From contig NC_064046.1 of the NCBI RefSeq assembly GCF_932526225.1, positions 8,643,719 through 8,707,718 of the forward strand: DNA of 64,000 nt, written 5' to 3'. Made by a program: the position numbers and the translations under genes. This stretch comes from Nematostella vectensis. Lineage: Eukaryota; Cnidaria; Anthozoa; Actiniaria; Edwardsiidae. A model generated the notes under the pieces. That model made no database searches. It had not been told where the DNA came from and was given only the letters and a program-made list of their open reading frames with translations. Shown one piece after another: positions 63,701 through 64,000 of this stretch (its first letter is position 1; each line of letters begins with the position of its first letter).

Positions 63701-63941
63701 TCTCCTTGGCATAGACCTGAGCCACTCACCATGTTGTTGACACCTCAACGTGTACAAACATCCCCTTGGCATAGACCTGAGCCACTCACCACGTTGTTTA
63801 CACCTCAACGTGTACAAACGTCCCCTTGGCATAGACATGAGCCACTCACCATGTTGTTGACACCTCAACGTGTACAAACGTCCCCTTGGCATAGACATGA
63901 GCTACTCTAATGGCGTTATCTCTCCCAGGACGAACTTTAAC
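54727..63941 (-). CDS. uncharacterised Ser/Pro-rich protein, C-terminal nine exons; 5' end beyond right edge
   Basis: Nine exons join in phase to 758 residues: 63850-63941, 62241-62366, 61545-61798, 60968-61225, 58188-58836, 57601-57895, 56618-56748, 55792-55849, 54727-55140 (TAG). The first visible part looks folded (DNAIRVAHVYAKGTFVHVEV, then LGTVDAVYTAKFSLMDFLED) and may end a beta-rich domain that starts off the edge. The rest is low in complexity: a basic Ser-rich block (RFRKSLTKATSKIFSRKS), acidic and Pro stretches, an ordered-looking LASQQELDEVIKFLSGTPLK, the phospho-site-like TPTDSGLGS, and a Tyr/Gln/Pro-rich tail (YQQQLQRQYAMDYNYHH). That fits a scaffold or adaptor protein, but I recognise no family. 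The last exon has no in-frame ATG; its frame was set by the 58-bp exon before it. Two donors are embedded in minisatellites. Confidence 0.72.
56890..57185 (-). repeat. 47-bp minisatellite in an intron
   Basis: Six nearly identical copies of AAGGGTACATGTCTAGTACT, GCCCTTGTCCTGCCAAATCA and AGGGCTG. Near identity suggests recent expansion. Confidence 0.95.
58950..59470. repeat. (ATC)n-rich low complexity
   Basis: Two stretches of imperfect ATC/ACC triplets (about 58950-59125 and 59340-59470) flanking about 200 bp of unremarkable sequence, in the intron between exons 60968-61225 and 58188-58836. Confidence 0.85.
59482..60950 (-). repeat. 45-bp minisatellite carrying a donor-like core
   Basis: About 32 copies of ACAATCACCATAAAGTCAAA plus GAGAACATACAATACCTGAGAGTAC. 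On the minus strand each unit has ACTCTCAG|GTATTG, matching the real donor ACTCTCAG|GTATGG of exon 60968-61225. Next to the true donor a 42-bp stretch (about 60922-61003) is itself duplicated. Confidence 0.95.
62756..63900 (-). repeat. 60-bp minisatellite made of an exon end plus its donor
   Basis: Nineteen copies of a 60-bp unit. On the minus strand each holds GCTCATGTCTATGCCAAGGG, GACGTTTGTACACGTTGAGG and TGTCAACAACATG|GTGAGTG. The first (rightmost) is the real end of exon 63850-63941; the rest repeat the last 50 or so coding bases and the donor. In the exon's own frame each junction reads TGG TGA, a stop. Both strands also show long open frames in other phases, which are artefacts. Confidence 0.95.
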
Positions 63942-64000
63942 CTGAAGAAGAAAAATAAACATTATGAGGTGACAAAAGCTACTTTAGGCTTTTTACCCGT

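Noticed and set aside
62747-63910. 380-387-residue proteins on both strands
   Set aside because: They are translations of the 60-bp array; the real exon uses a third frame and ends at the first donor.

Overview
This is eukaryotic, metazoan DNA: genes are split by many short introns with GT-AG borders, the intergenic and intronic DNA is full of minisatellites, microsatellites and short inverted-repeat elements, and the recognisable proteins are animal families (kinesin-12/KIF15, FITM fat-storage-inducing protein, TK2-like deoxynucleoside kinases, a death-domain protein). The compact introns, the mix of genes and the repeat style suggest an invertebrate, most likely an anthozoan cnidarian such as a sea anemone. 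That assignment is inference; no marker gene fixes the species.

Layout. 1-3.4 kb: a short-repeat-rich stretch with a foldback element and a minus-strand, serine-rich open frame of unknown function. 4.26-26.0 kb (+): 27 exons encoding about 982 residues of a KIF15 (kinesin-12) homologue, the whole coiled-coil stalk and tail down to the stop. The motor-domain exons are not in the window and should lie to the left, so the minus-strand frame at 2-3.4 kb may be nested in a KIF15 intron. A degenerate non-LTR retrotransposon sits in one intron. 26.5-29.0 kb: non-coding, with several MITE-like elements. 29.07-29.95 kb (-): intronless FITM gene, head-to-head with 30.5-34.2 kb (+): a nine-exon TK2-like kinase with a mitochondrial-type leader. 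36.06-42.47 kb (+): a second, tandem TK2-like kinase with the same intron positions plus one extra. 44.8-50.67 kb (-): a seven-exon, 672-residue death-domain protein. 54.7-63.94 kb (-): the last nine exons (758 residues) of an unrecognised, largely disordered Ser/Pro-rich protein whose 5' end runs off the right edge.

The genes do not form a pathway; they are ordinary neighbours. The two kinases are a tandem duplication, and FITM and kinase 1 share a 0.6-kb divergent upstream region. The most unusual property of the window is structural. Many minisatellites begin exactly at, and contain copies of, an adjacent exon-intron junction (KIF15 exons 1, 7, 20, 21 and 24, kinase 2 exon 9, and two exons of the right-hand gene). 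They create arrays of decoy splice donors or acceptors beside the true ones. Exon models were built by eye from splice signals, phase consistency and recalled family sequence, so single boundaries may be off.
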